Shown here piece by piece: positions 8,509-18,223 of a stretch of DNA of 64,000 bases (within the stretch, counting starts at the first letter, position 1; each line of letters begins with the position of its first letter). Source of the DNA: Bermanella sp034112325 (GTDB taxonomy: Bacteria > Pseudomonadota > Gammaproteobacteria > Pseudomonadales > Oceanobacteraceae); contig JAWUVO010000087.1 of the NCBI GenBank assembly GCA_034112325.1, positions 1-64,000 of the forward strand, in the 5' to 3' direction. The notes under the pieces were generated by a model. It did no database searches. It was given only the letters and a program-made list of their open reading frames with translations, and had not been told where the DNA came from. The translations under genes and the position numbers were made by a program.

Positions 8509-10128
8509 ATGAATTTTTTAGGTCGGTTTTCAATTAAGGTAAAAATATTGGTAATACCCGCTATCGCGGTTATTAGCTTTATTGCCACACTTGCTGTTAA
8601 TACTCAAATTAACAGTGAGAATACTGAGCGTCTAGCAGATATTAAAGACCTCTACTTTCCTGTTGTGCAGTCAAGCCGTGAAAATATAGTTAGAATTAAC
8701 CGTATAGAAGAGTTACTAAATACAGCCGTTAGTACCGGCGAGGGTGACATGGTTGATGGCGCCAAGCGTAATTATAAAGAATTAGTTGATAAAATTGACG
8801 AGCAGAAAAAGCTTTGGCCTGAAAAGTCAGATAATCTGCAGGCAACTAAAGATTCAGCCTCTAAGTACTTTGCGGTGGCACTTAAGTTATCCGAGGGGAT
8901 GGTAAATGGCAACTTAGACGGTGGAGAAATCCCTAGCTTAGTTGAAGCCATGAACGAAACCCTATCAAAAACAAAACGACTACTAGGTGACTTCAATGAA
9001 AGTGCGCTGCAAGCTTTTAATATTACCGTTGCTGACTCGAACGAAGCCACGCACCAAGCATTAATCACAACACTTACTCTTAGCTTGGTCGCTATCCTTG
9101 TTATCGTGATCATTAGTGCAAGCATCGTGGTAATGATTACCGGCAACATCAATACAATGCTTGTCTCTTTGAAAGATATTGCCCAAGGCAATGGCGATCT
9201 TACTAAACGTATTGCTCAAAATAGTACAGATGAAATTGGTGATTTAATTCATTGGTTTAATTTGTTTATGGATAAGTTGCACCAAAGCATTAATGAAGTA
9301 GTGAAATCTATATCTCCATTGGCTAGCGTCTCTGACGACTTAGGCACAATGACTACGCGCACAAGTCAAATAACTGAACAGCAAAGCAAAGCCACCGATG
9401 ATGTAACTCGTTCGGTAGATGAGATGTTTATTAGTGTTCAGAATGTTGCTCAAAATGCATCAAGTGCAGCGTTGGCAGCCAAAGAGGCTGACTTAGAAGC
9501 TAAAGCTGGTAGAGCAGTGGTTACTCAATCAGTAGAGTCTATCAATGATCTTGCCAGCGAAGTTGAAAGAGCAGCTAAAGTAATTAGCAAACTTGAAGCG
9601 GATACCGAAAACGTAGGTACAATTTTAGACGTAATCAAAGGCATTGCAGAACAAACTAATTTACTGGCGTTAAACGCCGCTATAGAAGCTGCAAGAGCTG
9701 GTGAGCAAGGGCGTGGTTTTGCAGTAGTTGCTGATGAAGTGCGGACTTTGGCATCGCGTACCCAGGACTCAACTCAAGAAATTCAGCGAGTTATAGAAGA
9801 ATTACAAGCCGCAGCACAAAGCGCTGCAGAAGTTATGTCGCACAGTCAGGTTCAGGCTAAGGCCAGCGTAGAGCAGGCTGCTAAAACTGATGAATCGCTT
9901 GCCACTATTACTGAAAAAGTAGGGTCGATCACCCAAATGAACACTGAGATAGCAGCTGCCACTGGCGAGCAAGAAAAGGTCAGTAACGACATCAAAAACA
10001 ACGTTGAAGGTATTCGAGCCAACGCTGAAGCCGCTGTGAAAAATGTACAAGAAGTGGAGACCGCCAGTGAGTCACTACTGGTCATATCAACTAATTTACG
10101 TAAAATCACCAGTCAGTTTATTGTCTAA
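8509..10128 (+). CDS. Methyl-accepting chemotaxis protein
   Basis: A transmembrane chemoreceptor that controls CheA through CheW. I chose ATG 8509 (539 residues) because GAGG at 8500-8503 lies 5 bases upstream; an in-frame ATG at 8464 and TTG at 8458 have no such site. TM1 spans about residues 11-30, a helical periplasmic sensor of about 155 residues follows, TM2 is about 188-210, then HAMP. The signalling hairpin (EQTNLLALNAAIEAARAGEQ from residue 381, then GRGFAVVADEVRTLA) is intact. There is no C-terminal CheR-tethering pentapeptide and no recognisable ligand domain, so the stimulus is unknown. No other che genes are adjacent; a CheW-type gene lies at 22518. Confidence 0.93.
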   Translation: MNFLGRFSIKVKILVIPAIAVISFIATLAVNTQINSENTERLADIKDLYFPVVQSSRENIVRINRIEELLNTAVSTGEGDMVDGAKRNYKELVDKIDEQKKLWPEKSDNLQATKDSASKYFAVALKLSEGMVNGNLDGGEIPSLVEAMNETLSKTKRLLGDFNESALQAFNITVADSNEATHQALITTLTLSLVAILVIVIISASIVVMITGNINTMLVSLKDIAQGNGDLTKRIAQNSTDEIGDLIHWFNLFMDKLHQSINEVVKSISPLASVSDDLGTMTTRTSQITEQQSKATDDVTRSVDEMFISVQNVAQNASSAALAAKEADLEAKAGRAVVTQSVESINDLASEVERAAKVISKLEADTENVGTILDVIKGIAEQTNLLALNAAIEAARAGEQGRGFAVVADEVRTLASRTQDSTQEIQRVIEELQAAAQSAAEVMSHSQVQAKASVEQAAKTDESLATITEKVGSITQMNTEIAAATGEQEKVSNDIKNNVEGIRANAEAAVKNVQEVETASESLLVISTNLRKITSQFIV

Positions 10129-10152
10129 TTAAAGTAGCACCTTTCATAAATT

Positions 10153-10188
10153 CAAACCCCTTTCATGGAAGTGAATGGGGTTTTTTGT
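10153..10188 (+). terminator. Rho-independent terminator after the chemoreceptor gene
   Basis: An AAACCCC arm at 10154-10160 pairs with GGGGTTT at 10177-10183, and the stem continues imperfectly inward (TTTCA against TGAAT). A run of six T residues follows at 10181-10186. It lies 25 bases past the stop codon. Confidence 0.8.
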
Positions 10189-10351
10189 TGCCTGTTACAA
10201 AATCGTTGGTCTAATTTTATACAGGTTTCGCTTATTTATTTATAGATTCAGTGTTCCATGCATTTATTATCATGTAAATGGGCCTAATCTAGCTAAATTT
10301 AATGTATTCTTACTATCATTTATATTCTCATTAATAGGGTAAAGGGCACAA

Positions 10352-13264
10352 ATGGCTCATTCAGATTTTAAGTTTGTTCGTAAACAGAAAATAGACTCCC
10401 TAAATGTGGAGATTGAAGAGTTCGATCATATAAAAACGGGTGCCAAGCATTATCATTTAGCCAGTAAAAATGATGAAAATGTATTTTTAGTTGCACTTAG
10501 AACCATGCCAATGGACTCTACAGGTGTGGCTCACATCCTTGAGCATACAGCGCTATGCGGCAGTAAAAACTATCCCGTTAGAGACCCTTTTTTCATGATG
10601 ATTCGGCGTTCACTGAATACATTTATGAACGCATTTACATCTAGCGACTGGACCGCTTACCCATTTGCATCAAAGAATAAAAAGGATTTTAATAATTTAT
10701 TGTCCGTGTATATGGATGCTGTATTCAATGCCTCGTTAAATGAGCAGGACTTTTTGCAAGAAGGACATAGAATTGAATTTGAAGATCCAGCTGATTCGAA
10801 TTCTAACCTAATGTTTAAAGGTGTTGTTTATAACGAGATGAAAGGTGCAATGAGCAGTGTTCCTAGTCAGCTGTGGCATACACTAACAAAGCATATATAC
10901 CCAACTAATACCTATCACTATAACAGTGGTGGTGATCCTGAAACGATCTTAGATTTAAGCTACGAAGGGCTTAAGGCATTCTATAAAAAGCATTACCACC
11001 CAAGCAATGCAATTATTATGACCTATGGTGATATTCCTGCCGAACACCATCACGAAAATTTTGCCGAATACCTAGCGCCTTTTGGAGCAGGTAAAGAGAC
11101 AATCCATGTGCAGGACGAAAAGCGTTATTACGCACCTATAAGAGTGGAAGAAAGCTACGGCTTTAATCAAACCGAAAATCAAACGCACCACGTGGTTGGT
11201 TGGTTACTTGGCCATAGTACTAATTTAGAAGAGCAGCTAGAAGCACATTTCCTATCAAGTTTGTTACTTGAAAATAGCGCTTCGCCTTTGCGATTGGCAC
11301 TTGAAACTACCGATCTTGGAGCGGCCCCCAGCCCACTTTGCGGGCTAGAAGACTCCAATAAAGAAATGTGTTTTGTTTGTGGTGTTGAAGGCAGCGACCC
11401 TGACAAGCGAGATGATGTTGAAAGGCTAATATTGGATACTTTAAATAAAGTATGTGTGGACGGCGTAAGCGAAGAGCAAATTGAATCAGTTCTTCACCAG
11501 TTAGAGCTATCTCAGCGTGAGGTTGGCGGTGACGGCTACCCGTTTGGTTTACAAATTATTTTGTCTGCTATTTCAGCTTGCACACATTACAGCGATCCCG
11601 TTGGTTTATTAGACTTAGACCCTGAGCTAGAGAAGTTACGCAGCAAAGCTCAAAGTAAAACATTTGTTAAAGAGCTTATTGAAAAATATTTGATTAACAA
11701 TAATCACCGTGTAACCCTTACTTTAAAACCTGATGCCAATCTTGAGGCCGCTAAAAACAAAGCTGAGACAGATAAGTTACAACAGATACGTAACTCTTTG
11801 TCTGACGCTGAAGTTGAAAAAATTGTCGAGCAGGGTGTTAAGCTAAAGCAGCGTCAGTTAACCAAAGATGACGAGTCAATATTACCAAAAGTAGATCTTA
11901 CTGATGTTTCTGACTCGTTAAGCGTGCCAGTACCTGAAATTTTATCACTTAAATCTGGGCAGCAGGTTAGTTGCTTTGAACAAGGTACAAACGGTGTTAG
12001 TTACTTTCAAATTATTAAAAAACTTCCTCAGTTAAATGAGGAGGAGCTAATACTACTGCCTATGCTTACAAGCTATTTGACCGAAGTTGGCCTTGGAGAT
12101 AGTACTTATACTGAGACGCAGCATAGACAGTCATTAGAAGTTGGTGGTGTGTCTGCTTTTTCTACCATTCGTTCTGATATATCAGACACTAATAAGCTAA
12201 TTGCTTACTGGACACTGTCAGGAAAAGCTTTAAGCCGTAAGCACGGTGCATTCATTTCTCTGATCGAAGATACTTTGTTAAAAGCTAATTTTAATAATCC
12301 TAGTCGAATTAAAGACCTAGTAGCACAAAGCTTAAGCAGAAAAGAACAGTCTATTTCTGGTCAAGGTCATAGCCTAGCTTTAAGCGTTGCATCATCTGGT
12401 TTATCGGCCGTTACAAATTTATCTAATAATGTTTCAGGTCTTCCTGGTCTGCTTCGTCTTAGAGAAATGGCGGCAGCCTGTAAAGACGATGAGTATGTGA
12501 ATGGATTGTGTCAAAAAATTCAAACACTATATGAAAAAATCAATATTGCTGAATCTGATTGCTTTATTATTTCAGATGCAAATAACTTAAATGATTTAAA
12601 GCAGACTCTGGATAATGCTTGGTCAGAAAAAACGATGCCTTCATCGGACCAATTAACACTTGTCGAACATTCGGCAAAGATTAAACAAGCGTGGGTTATA
12701 TCGGGGCAGTCTAATTTTTGCGCTAAGGTATACCCAAGTGTTGGGCCTGATCATTCAGACGCTCCAGCATTAAGTATTTTGGCGGGTGTTTTGAAAAATG
12801 AATTTTTACATACCGCTATCCGTGAGCAAGGTGGGGCATACGGCGGCGGCGCTAGCCAAGACAGCGCAAGCAGTGCGTTTAAGTTTTATAGTTACCGCGA
12901 CCCTAGGGTTGCTGGAACGCTAGACGACTTTAGTCGATCTATCGATTGGTTTATTAATACCAATCATGAACCTGGCTTAATAGAAGAAGCTATTGAACAT
13001 GCTATTTTAGGTGTTGTTTCAAGCATCGACAAACCAAGCTCTCCGGCTGGTGAAGCCAAACAGGCATTTCATAACGAACTTCAAGGAAGAACTGCAGCTT
13101 GGAGAAATGAATTTAGGCAGCGGATTTTGGTGGTAAACAAACAAGACTTAAACCGTGTTGCTAATTTATATTTCGATGAATCAAAAGCCAGTTATGGTGT
13201 CCTAATTCAGAATGAAAACAAACAAGAGGCCTTAGATTTAGGCTTTGAGGTTAAAGAGCTATAA
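10352..13264 (+). CDS. M16C-family zinc metalloprotease, PreP-like
   Basis: A large peptidasome of the M16C group, which includes the presequence protease PreP and the bacterial ferredoxin-degrading FusC; these degrade unfolded peptides inside a closed chamber. The 970-residue product carries the inverted zinc motif HILEH (H61, E64, H65) and the downstream ligand region YNEMKGAM with E162, followed by typical PreP blocks (CGSKNYPVRDPFF, FPFA-type segment, QEGHR). No signal peptide is visible, so it is probably cytosolic, unlike FusC. Only two bases separate its stop from the DUF3450 gene, so it appears to be the first gene of the TonB2 operon. The preceding 160 bases are AT-rich and probably hold the promoter. 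Confidence 0.93.
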   Translation: MAHSDFKFVRKQKIDSLNVEIEEFDHIKTGAKHYHLASKNDENVFLVALRTMPMDSTGVAHILEHTALCGSKNYPVRDPFFMMIRRSLNTFMNAFTSSDWTAYPFASKNKKDFNNLLSVYMDAVFNASLNEQDFLQEGHRIEFEDPADSNSNLMFKGVVYNEMKGAMSSVPSQLWHTLTKHIYPTNTYHYNSGGDPETILDLSYEGLKAFYKKHYHPSNAIIMTYGDIPAEHHHENFAEYLAPFGAGKETIHVQDEKRYYAPIRVEESYGFNQTENQTHHVVGWLLGHSTNLEEQLEAHFLSSLLLENSASPLRLALETTDLGAAPSPLCGLEDSNKEMCFVCGVEGSDPDKRDDVERLILDTLNKVCVDGVSEEQIESVLHQLELSQREVGGDGYPFGLQIILSAISACTHYSDPVGLLDLDPELEKLRSKAQSKTFVKELIEKYLINNNHRVTLTLKPDANLEAAKNKAETDKLQQIRNSLSDAEVEKIVEQGVKLKQRQLTKDDESILPKVDLTDVSDSLSVPVPEILSLKSGQQVSCFEQGTNGVSYFQIIKKLPQLNEEELILLPMLTSYLTEVGLGDSTYTETQHRQSLEVGGVSAFSTIRSDISDTNKLIAYWTLSGKALSRKHGAFISLIEDTLLKANFNNPSRIKDLVAQSLSRKEQSISGQGHSLALSVASSGLSAVTNLSNNVSGLPGLLRLREMAAACKDDEYVNGLCQKIQTLYEKINIAESDCFIISDANNLNDLKQTLDNAWSEKTMPSSDQLTLVEHSAKIKQAWVISGQSNFCAKVYPSVGPDHSDAPALSILAGVLKNEFLHTAIREQGGAYGGGASQDSASSAFKFYSYRDPRVAGTLDDFSRSIDWFINTNHEPGLIEEAIEHAILGVVSSIDKPSSPAGEAKQAFHNELQGRTAAWRNEFRQRILVVNKQDLNRVANLYFDESKASYGVLIQNENKQEALDLGFEVKEL

Positions 13265-13266
13265 CG

Positions 13267-14040
13267 ATGGTAAAAAGTAAACTGACACATCCAGTTGTGC
13301 TAAGTATGATTTTGTCGACAGGTTTTCTATTAACTTCACTGGTGCAAGCTAATGCATTAGGCGAAGTACTAGAACAGGAAGCCTCTAATTTGAGTACGGC
13401 TAAAAAGTCTCAGAATAAGATCGACATTATTTATGACGAAAAATCTGAAGCAATAAATGAGCTGCGCATAACAAAATCCGAGATAAATCAGCTGGAAATC
13501 TATAATCGCCAATTGATGGCTATTATTTCAGATCAAAAAACTCAGAAGTTATCTTTTGAAAAGCAGCTTAAAGACATCGAGGTTACTCAGCGCGGAATCA
13601 TGCCTTTGATGGAGCGTATGTTAACTATGCTTGATCAATTTATTGAACTGGATTTGCCTTTTTTACTAGAAGAGCGGCAAGAACGTGTTGCCACATTACG
13701 AGGTTTATTACTCAGTTCTGAGGTTACTATTTCTGAGAAATTCAGGCGTGTACTAGAGGCGTATCAAATTGAACTTGAATACGGCCGTACTATAGAAGCT
13801 TATCGAGCTAAAAACGCTGACGGTACTATTGTCGACTACTTAAGGCTTGGTCGGGTTGCTTTGTATTATGTAGGGTTAAATTCTAGTGATTCATTTGCCT
13901 GGAATCAAAAGTCTAAAACTTGGCTAGAGCTAGATAGTTCTTATCAAGCGGCTCTAAATAAAGGCATTCAAATTGCCCGCAAACAATCGGCGCCTTCTTT
14001 ACTTGAGCTGCAAATGCCGTCGATTGGAGAAGTAAAATGA
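13267..14040 (+). CDS. DUF3450 periplasmic coiled-coil protein of the TonB2 cluster
   Basis: A 257-residue protein of the DUF3450 family, which regularly precedes ExbB-like genes in TonB2-type clusters of marine gammaproteobacteria. It has a signal peptide cleaved probably after VQANA (about residue 29), then a long helical coiled-coil (about 35-105) rich in glutamate, lysine and glutamine, followed by a conserved compact domain containing LDLPFLLEERQERVA near 130-144. Biochemical function is not established; the context suggests a periplasmic partner of the TtpC extension. The stop overlaps the next start (ATGA). Confidence 0.85.
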   Translation: MVKSKLTHPVVLSMILSTGFLLTSLVQANALGEVLEQEASNLSTAKKSQNKIDIIYDEKSEAINELRITKSEINQLEIYNRQLMAIISDQKTQKLSFEKQLKDIEVTQRGIMPLMERMLTMLDQFIELDLPFLLEERQERVATLRGLLLSSEVTISEKFRRVLEAYQIELEYGRTIEAYRAKNADGTIVDYLRLGRVALYYVGLNSSDSFAWNQKSKTWLELDSSYQAALNKGIQIARKQSAPSLLELQMPSIGEVK

Positions 14041-15416
14041 ATAAAATATTAATTGCTTCCTTTGTATTATGTTTTAGCTCACTTTCATTCGCAGAAGATA
14101 AAGTGGCTAATGCCCAGCCAGAAAATATTCAATACCTATCAGGTTTACTGGATAAAATTAAAGCGCAGGGCGTAAAAAATGCAATTACCCATGAGCAGAG
14201 AGAGGCCTTATTCAAACAAGATTACTCTCAAGTTAAATCTCAGTTGTCCGCTGCTACAGTAAAGCTTAATAAGGTTAAAGCAAATACTAAATCTTTAAGC
14301 AGTAGCTTCGAAAATAACGAAGAAGACTTGGTAAAGCTGGATCAGCAGCTTAAAAAAAGCTTAGGTAATCTTGGTGAGATGTTTGGTGTGGTAAGACAGG
14401 TTGCACAGGATGTATCTTCTATAAGAGAAAGTTCGCTTCTTAAGGTAGAACTTGGGGCTGACTCTGAAGTACTCAATAAGTTATCCGCAAGCAAGGCGCT
14501 ACCTAGTATTGCTGAACTTGAAGGTCTTTGGTTTGAAATTCAAAATCAAATGACCAAGCAAGGGGAGATCAAACGCTTAAAGTCTACCTATGTAGATATC
14601 GATGGCGTTAAAAATGAAGGTGAGATTGCCCACATTGGACCTTTTATTGCGTTTAACCAAAATGGGTATTTAAACTACGATACCGAAACAGGTCTATTTT
14701 TAGAGTTGGGCAAGCAGCCATCAAGTGCCAGTTCAGCAATTGATTTTTTTAATGGCAGTACCGACACGTTCTCTGAAATATCAATAGATCCTACCAGAGG
14801 GACTTTATTAAGTTTAAGTAGCCAAAGTCCAAGTTACATAGATCGTATTCATCAGGGCGGGTTGATTGCTTATGTGATCATAGTATTAGCTGGTCTGGGT
14901 ATTGGTTTTGGTTTGTATTTGCTCGTTATAAAATTACAGGTGGCTCAGAAAGTCAGACTGCAACTAAATAATTTAGATTCACCAAAAGACGACAATCCAT
15001 TGGGTCGAGTGCTTGCTGTATACAATGCAGAGCGTGAACTTGATGACTTAGAAACCCTTGAGATGAAGCTTGACGAAGCTGTACTTAAGGAATTGCCAGA
15101 AATAGAAAAAGGTCAGTCGCTTATTAAATTACTTGCAGCCGTTGCACCTTTATTAGGTTTGCTAGGTACCGTAACTGGCATGATTGCAACTTTCCAATCA
15201 ATTACATTATTTGGAACCGGTGATCCTAAGTTAATGGCTGGAGGTATTTCTCAGGCGTTAATAACCACTGTACTTGGTTTGGTTGCCGCTATACCTTTAT
15301 TATTTGTTCATAATATTATTAGTACTCGCAGCAAGGCATTAATTCAAATATTGACTCAACAATCGGCTGGCATGATTGCTGACCAAGCCCAGAAAAGTCA
15401 GGAAGGTCAGGGGTAA
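14037..15416 (+). CDS. ttpC: TtpC-like MotA/TolQ/ExbB protein with long periplasmic N-terminal domain
   Basis: A fused protein of 459 residues resembling TtpC, the extra component that TonB2 systems of Vibrio need for iron uptake. It has a signal peptide (cleavage near SLSFA, residue 19), a periplasmic part of about 260 residues with a helical segment at 60-135, one transmembrane helix around 280-300, and a C-terminal ExbB/TolQ channel domain with AVAPLLGLLGTVTGMI near 373-388 and GGISQALITTVLGLVAAIP near 402-420. It overlaps the genes on both sides by 1-4 bases. It is one of two ExbB-type proteins here. Confidence 0.9.
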   Translation: MNKILIASFVLCFSSLSFAEDKVANAQPENIQYLSGLLDKIKAQGVKNAITHEQREALFKQDYSQVKSQLSAATVKLNKVKANTKSLSSSFENNEEDLVKLDQQLKKSLGNLGEMFGVVRQVAQDVSSIRESSLLKVELGADSEVLNKLSASKALPSIAELEGLWFEIQNQMTKQGEIKRLKSTYVDIDGVKNEGEIAHIGPFIAFNQNGYLNYDTETGLFLELGKQPSSASSAIDFFNGSTDTFSEISIDPTRGTLLSLSSQSPSYIDRIHQGGLIAYVIIVLAGLGIGFGLYLLVIKLQVAQKVRLQLNNLDSPKDDNPLGRVLAVYNAERELDDLETLEMKLDEAVLKELPEIEKGQSLIKLLAAVAPLLGLLGTVTGMIATFQSITLFGTGDPKLMAGGISQALITTVLGLVAAIPLLFVHNIISTRSKALIQILTQQSAGMIADQAQKSQEGQG

Positions 15417-15937
15417 TGTTGCAACAGATTTCATTATTTTTAGAAAGTGGGGGGGGTGTTTTATATGGGATTTTTGCCATATCAATAATGCTTGCGGTAT
15501 TGATAGTTGACCGTTACTACTTCTTTAAAAAGGAGTCTGCGTTGCTCTGTAAATCAAAAGTTAATGACTGGATTGAAATTAAAACTAAAAATAAACAACT
15601 TGGTGCTCACAAGTGGTATTCAGCAAAACAAAAAGAAAGACTTATATCTGAAATCTTAGCTGAATTTAAAAAATACAGATCAACCATACATCTACTGGTA
15701 ATTATTTGTCCCTTAATGGGCCTACTTGGCACCGTTACGGGAATGATTAGTGTGTTTGATGTAATGGCAGTTACAGGCACTGGTAATGCTAGGGCAATGG
15801 CTTCTGGTATATCCATGGCCACAATCCCAACAATGGCGGGCATGGTTGTTTCACTTATAGGCCTTTACTTTAAAACGCGATTTGACGGCCTTTCAAAAAA
15901 ACAATTTGAAGCCTTTAAAGACAAGTTAGTCGGATAA
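15416..15937 (+). CDS. exbB: ExbB-type proton channel subunit of the TonB2 system
   Basis: A 173-residue MotA/TolQ/ExbB family protein that forms the proton-conducting pentamer around ExbD in the inner membrane. Three transmembrane helices are visible (about 13-33, 88-110, 133-152) with the family motif CPLMGLLGTVTGMI at about 99-112 and ASGISMATIPTMAGMVVS at about 125-142. It is shorter than classical ExbB, as is usual for ExbB2. It follows ttpC with a one-base overlap, and exbD comes 5 bases later. Confidence 0.92.
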   Translation: MLQQISLFLESGGGVLYGIFAISIMLAVLIVDRYYFFKKESALLCKSKVNDWIEIKTKNKQLGAHKWYSAKQKERLISEILAEFKKYRSTIHLLVIICPLMGLLGTVTGMISVFDVMAVTGTGNARAMASGISMATIPTMAGMVVSLIGLYFKTRFDGLSKKQFEAFKDKLVG

Positions 15938-15942
15938 ATATT

Positions 15943-16347
15943 ATGAGAAAGCAATACACATCGGTAGATGAAGATGAGTCGATAATTGATATGACGCCTA
16001 TGCTTGATATTGTATTTATCATGCTGATCTTTTTTATTGTCACCACTTCATTTGTTAAAGAAAGCGGTATTACAGTTAGTCGTCCATCAGCTCAAACAGC
16101 GACTGAAGATAAAAAAGGTAATATTATGGTTGCGATTAAACCTAATGGTGAAATTTGGATTGATAAACGTGCCGTAGATATTCGTTCGGTAAGGGCGAAT
16201 ATAGAGAAACTAAAAGCGGAAAGTCCAGAAAGTGGCGTTGTACTGCAAGCTGATACCGATAGTCGTACTGGTATTTTAGTGAAGGTAATGGATCAAGTTC
16301 GAATGGCTGGTATTACAAATATTTCAATTGCTGCGGAAACTCGTTAA
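15943..16347 (+). CDS. exbD: ExbD-type biopolymer transport protein
   Basis: The proton-motive-force coupling subunit that sits inside the ExbB pore. In 134 residues it has a short cytoplasmic N-terminus, one transmembrane helix (about 19-40) carrying the essential aspartate D22 in MTPMLDIVFIMLIFF, and a periplasmic ExbD/TolR domain with the GEIWIDKRAV strand-turn region and VVLQADTDSRTGILVKVMD. The length is typical. The stop overlaps the tonB start. Confidence 0.93.
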   Translation: MRKQYTSVDEDESIIDMTPMLDIVFIMLIFFIVTTSFVKESGITVSRPSAQTATEDKKGNIMVAIKPNGEIWIDKRAVDIRSVRANIEKLKAESPESGVVLQADTDSRTGILVKVMDQVRMAGITNISIAAETR

Positions 16348-16958
16348 TGAGGCTGCTGTATTTAACGCCAATAGGCATTGTTTTATGCCTGCTGATTTTT
16401 TGGTTAATGCAATGGATGATAACGCCGTCGGTAGAAGTCGTTAAGCGTGACGACAATATAGCTATGGTTGATTTTATTCGTAGCTTGAAAGACAGTTCTA
16501 GCGAATCTAAGCAAAGAAATTTAACAGAGCCTCCTAAACCAAAAACGCCACCTATGCCAAAATCACCTAAGATTCAGCAGGCGGCCGTACAAAATATGGC
16601 CTTAAACATGCCTGATATTAGCCCTGACTTTTCAGCTTTTAAAGGTCTTGGGGTAGGCAATATTTTATCTGGTCGAGGCTTCGGTGATAGTGATGTTATT
16701 GCGTTGGTTCAACCTAAACCTCGCTATCCTGCTCAGGCGCTTAATCGAAAGATTGAAGGCTGGGTGTTGGTTAGATTTAATATCACAAAAGAAGGTACTG
16801 TAGATGCAGTTGAAGTGGTTGAAGCTGAGCCCAAAGGTGTATTTGAGCGTGAAGCCGTGCGCGCAGCATGGCGTTATAAGTTTAAGCCAAAGCTGGTAGA
16901 TGGTACTCCGGTTGAACAAGTGGCAACACTTCCATTTCAATTTACCTTGGATAAATAA
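16347..16958 (+). CDS. tonB: Energy transducer TonB (TonB2 type)
   Basis: Transmits ExbBD energy across the periplasm to TonB-dependent outer-membrane receptors. The 203-residue product has an N-terminal transmembrane anchor (about 4-25), a short proline/lysine linker (TEPPKPKTPPMPKSPK near 57-72), and a C-terminal TonB domain with PRYPAQALNRKIEGWVLVRF and the late AAWRYKFKP motif. The short linker and small size fit TonB2 rather than TonB1. No TonB-dependent receptor gene lies in the window, so the cargo is unknown. Confidence 0.93.
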   Translation: MRLLYLTPIGIVLCLLIFWLMQWMITPSVEVVKRDDNIAMVDFIRSLKDSSSESKQRNLTEPPKPKTPPMPKSPKIQQAAVQNMALNMPDISPDFSAFKGLGVGNILSGRGFGDSDVIALVQPKPRYPAQALNRKIEGWVLVRFNITKEGTVDAVEVVEAEPKGVFEREAVRAAWRYKFKPKLVDGTPVEQVATLPFQFTLDK

Positions 16959-18181
16959 TGTTTAATCGTTGCCACCTCGTTGTGTCATTCATTCTAATGC
17001 TTTCATTAAGCCTAAACTTACAAGCTGCTATTAGCCCGCGTATTTATAACGCCTTGAATGATTTTCAGCAGCAATTATCTGAAGTAGAAGCCGACGCCGA
17101 TTATTTACCAATAGAACAAGGACTCATGCAGTTAGAGGCGGACCTAACTGGAAACTCCCTGGGGTCGGCACTTACACTGCAACTATTAGCACAATTAAAA
17201 GAAGCCAGTGGCAAGCCATTGAAGGCCCTAAACTATCTTGACAAGGCTTACGCACTGCCTGGGCTTGATCAGGTGACTAAAGGGCAGGTAGGAATGAGTC
17301 TGGCTGTCATGTATTTCTCGCAAGGACAGTTTGAAAACAGCATTACTATTCTTGAAGAGCGTATTAATGTTTCAAAAAAAGAAGTTTCCCCTAACGTCAT
17401 GGCATTATTGGCTATGGCCTATTTTAGTCTTGATGAATTTGCTAAAGGTCTGCCTCACATAGAGCGTGCATGCGAGTTGGCAGCAAGCGCTAACGAGTCG
17501 TGGTTAGCCAATGCGTTTGCTGCAAGTTATAAACTTAATGATCTTAATAAAGCACTTAACTATATTAACGAGTTAATATTTAACTTCCCTGAAAAATCTG
17601 ATTATTGGAATCAAAAAATTGGATTGCATCAAGTTTTAGAGCGATATAAAGACGCTGCTATTGTAAGCAACGCTAGCTATAGTCAAGGTTATTTAAGCAA
17701 GCCTTCTCAACTTTTTAACTTAGGTGTACTGATGGCGTCAGAAGGTGCTCCATTTGAAGTTGCCACTGTGTTGACAGCCGCTATTGCAGATAATCGATTA
17801 GAAAAAACAGAAAAGGTATTACGTTTAATTATGCAAGCTTGGATTCAGGCTAGAGAAATGGGTAATGCAAGACAAGTAATGGCTGAGTTGTTTGTTGAAT
17901 ATAAGCAGGTTAAAGATGGCGTGTTATTGGCTAATTATCAAATGGATGCTGAACTCTGGGGTGATGCAATTTCATCTACAAACAGTTTGTTGTCTCAGGT
18001 TTATGTTGATGATTTATCTGCAAAGCAAAAAGGTGCTGTGTTATTGATTCGCGGTGTTAGTCAGTTTAACGCGGGAATGGTTCGGGAGGCTTTGGTCAGT
18101 ATGGGCAAAGCTTCTGGTATAGAGTCTTCTGCAAGCCAAGCAAAGAGCTGGATGCTTTATATTAAGCAAATGCAGGGATAG
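16958..18181 (+). CDS. TPR-repeat protein ending the TonB2 cluster
   Basis: A 407-residue protein with a signal peptide (cleavage after LNLQA, about residue 23) and helical repeats of tetratricopeptide type across about 60-390, for instance PLKALNYLDKAYALP and the SQGQFENSITILEER unit. TPR proteins commonly close DUF3450-ExbB-ExbD-TonB clusters, where a scaffolding role in the periplasm is presumed but not proven. The start overlaps the tonB stop (TAATG). It is the last gene of the operon and faces xthA across 42 bases with no clear terminator. Confidence 0.85.
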   Translation: MFNRCHLVVSFILMLSLSLNLQAAISPRIYNALNDFQQQLSEVEADADYLPIEQGLMQLEADLTGNSLGSALTLQLLAQLKEASGKPLKALNYLDKAYALPGLDQVTKGQVGMSLAVMYFSQGQFENSITILEERINVSKKEVSPNVMALLAMAYFSLDEFAKGLPHIERACELAASANESWLANAFAASYKLNDLNKALNYINELIFNFPEKSDYWNQKIGLHQVLERYKDAAIVSNASYSQGYLSKPSQLFNLGVLMASEGAPFEVATVLTAAIADNRLEKTEKVLRLIMQAWIQAREMGNARQVMAELFVEYKQVKDGVLLANYQMDAELWGDAISSTNSLLSQVYVDDLSAKQKGAVLLIRGVSQFNAGMVREALVSMGKASGIESSASQAKSWMLYIKQMQG

Positions 18182-18223
18182 TTTTACGTCACCTGCAGAG
18201 CTTAAAGATTTGTACGGCTAAAT

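Noticed and set aside
8772..9191. 139-residue open frame antisense to the chemoreceptor gene
   Set aside because: The sense frame is clearly a chemoreceptor; the antisense product shows no recognisable features.
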